Source: Amphimedon queenslandica
Lineage: Eukaryota; Porifera; Demospongiae; Haplosclerida; Niphatidae
Length of the DNA: 30,619 nucleotides
Direction: 5' to 3'
Assembly: GCF_000090795.2 (NCBI RefSeq)
Contig: NW_003546243.1
Span: 940,843-971,461 of the forward strand
Shown here: positions 30,250 through 30,619 of the stretch, piece by piece
Layout: each line of letters begins with the position of its first letter
Position numbering within the stretch: the stretch's first letter is position 1
Position numbers and translations under genes: made by a program
The notes under the pieces: generated by a model
What the model saw: the letters and a program-made list of their open reading frames with translations, nothing else
Told to the model about the DNA's origin: nothing
Databases searched by the model: none

Positions 30250-30619
30250 ATGGTGTCCCCCGTTGCTCTGAGCCTTTCAGCAATTCTTATCCTGACGGTA
30301 TCCATAGCATATGCCAGAGGAGTACCATATCCATATGATTTTGATTTGGAGGAGCCCGAGGCTAATTTCCTACACTCGTCGTCTCGCCAGCATTATGATG
30401 ATCACAAGGATGATGTCGTCCATGCCACAGCTAGCAAAATAAAGTCAATGATGCAGGGATGGCAGCAGCTAAGTGATGAGGAGAGGTTAGAATTCAAGGA
30501 ATACGTTGATTCAATGGCAAAAACCAGTACCCATCATTATGCGGACTATAATTCAGAAACAGACCCTGATCTAGCAATGGAAGAATCCAGAAATCAGGTA
30601 TTTGAATCCATTGATTTGT
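30250..30619 (+). CDS. Secreted protein, 3' part outside window
   Basis: The ATG at 30250 opens a frame that stays open to the window edge. Residues 1-22 are a signal peptide with likely cleavage after AYA. The mature start RGVPYPYDFDLEEPE is acidic, followed by a His/Asp-rich stretch (QHYDDHKDD) and a helix-like segment (KIKSMMQGWQQLSDEERLEF). There is no cysteine in the visible part. CAG|GTATTT at 30597/30598 could be a splice donor, so the last 22 bases may be intron. The family is not recognised; it could be a secreted structural or peptide-precursor protein. Confidence 0.75.
   Translation, partial: MVSPVALSLSAILILTVSIAYARGVPYPYDFDLEEPEANFLHSSSRQHYDDHKDDVVHATASKIKSMMQGWQQLSDEERLEFKEYVDSMAKTSTHHYADYNSETDPDLAMEESRNQVFESIDL

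Noticed and set aside
1-30619. tRNA, rRNA or other structured RNA genes
   Set aside because: I saw no tRNA-like box A/B pair or rRNA sequence on either strand by eye; the hairpins found are repeat-derived.

Overview
The window looks like a compact animal genome, most likely a demosponge (Amphimedon-like). That is an inference from AT-rich DNA, very short GT-AG introns (45-60 bp in several genes), tightly packed genes and a metazoan gene set: SRCR receptor, LRRK kinase, mitochondrial carnitine carrier, aspartyl/asparaginyl hydroxylase and AN1 zinc finger. All gene models were built by hand from splice signals and reading-frame continuity.

Layout. (1) 1-1697 (+): 3' part of a membrane SRCR receptor. 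(2) 1574-9191: an old tandem duplication. Its first copy holds a small secreted-protein gene (2602-3357, -) and a rump of the carrier gene. Its second copy begins with a truncated SRCR last exon (from 4171), then carries the paralogous secreted-protein gene (4626-5375, -) and the intact SLC25A20 carrier (6142-9418, -, 9 exons). Two related TA-flanked MITEs sit here; for one, the paralogous copy preserves the empty site. (3) 9586-24806 (-): one 38-exon LRRK/ROCO gene, reconstructed in a single frame (8562 nt, 2853 aa), with ankyrin repeats, LRRs, Roc GTPase, COR, kinase and WD40-like C-terminus. (4) 25071-26354 (+): an intronless ASPH-type hydroxylase, head-to-head with LRRK. (5) 26762-27565 (+): a four-exon ZFAND2-like double AN1 zinc-finger gene. 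(6) 27671-30026 (-): an unrecognised Ser-rich protein with a helical C-terminal end. (7) 30250-end (+): a secreted protein cut by the window edge, head-to-head with gene 6.

The most unusual structure is a repeat family with a unit of about 186 bp, each unit built around a 20-bp perfect palindrome. It forms one array in SLC25A20 intron 6, a second array in the opposite orientation in an intron of the gene at 27671-30026, and a solo copy in an LRRK intron. In the first array one palindrome extends to 44 bp perfect.

The genes do not form a pathway. The common theme is genome architecture: divergent promoter pairs, short introns, GC-AG introns, (ATT)n tracts abutting splice sites, and local duplication with decay.
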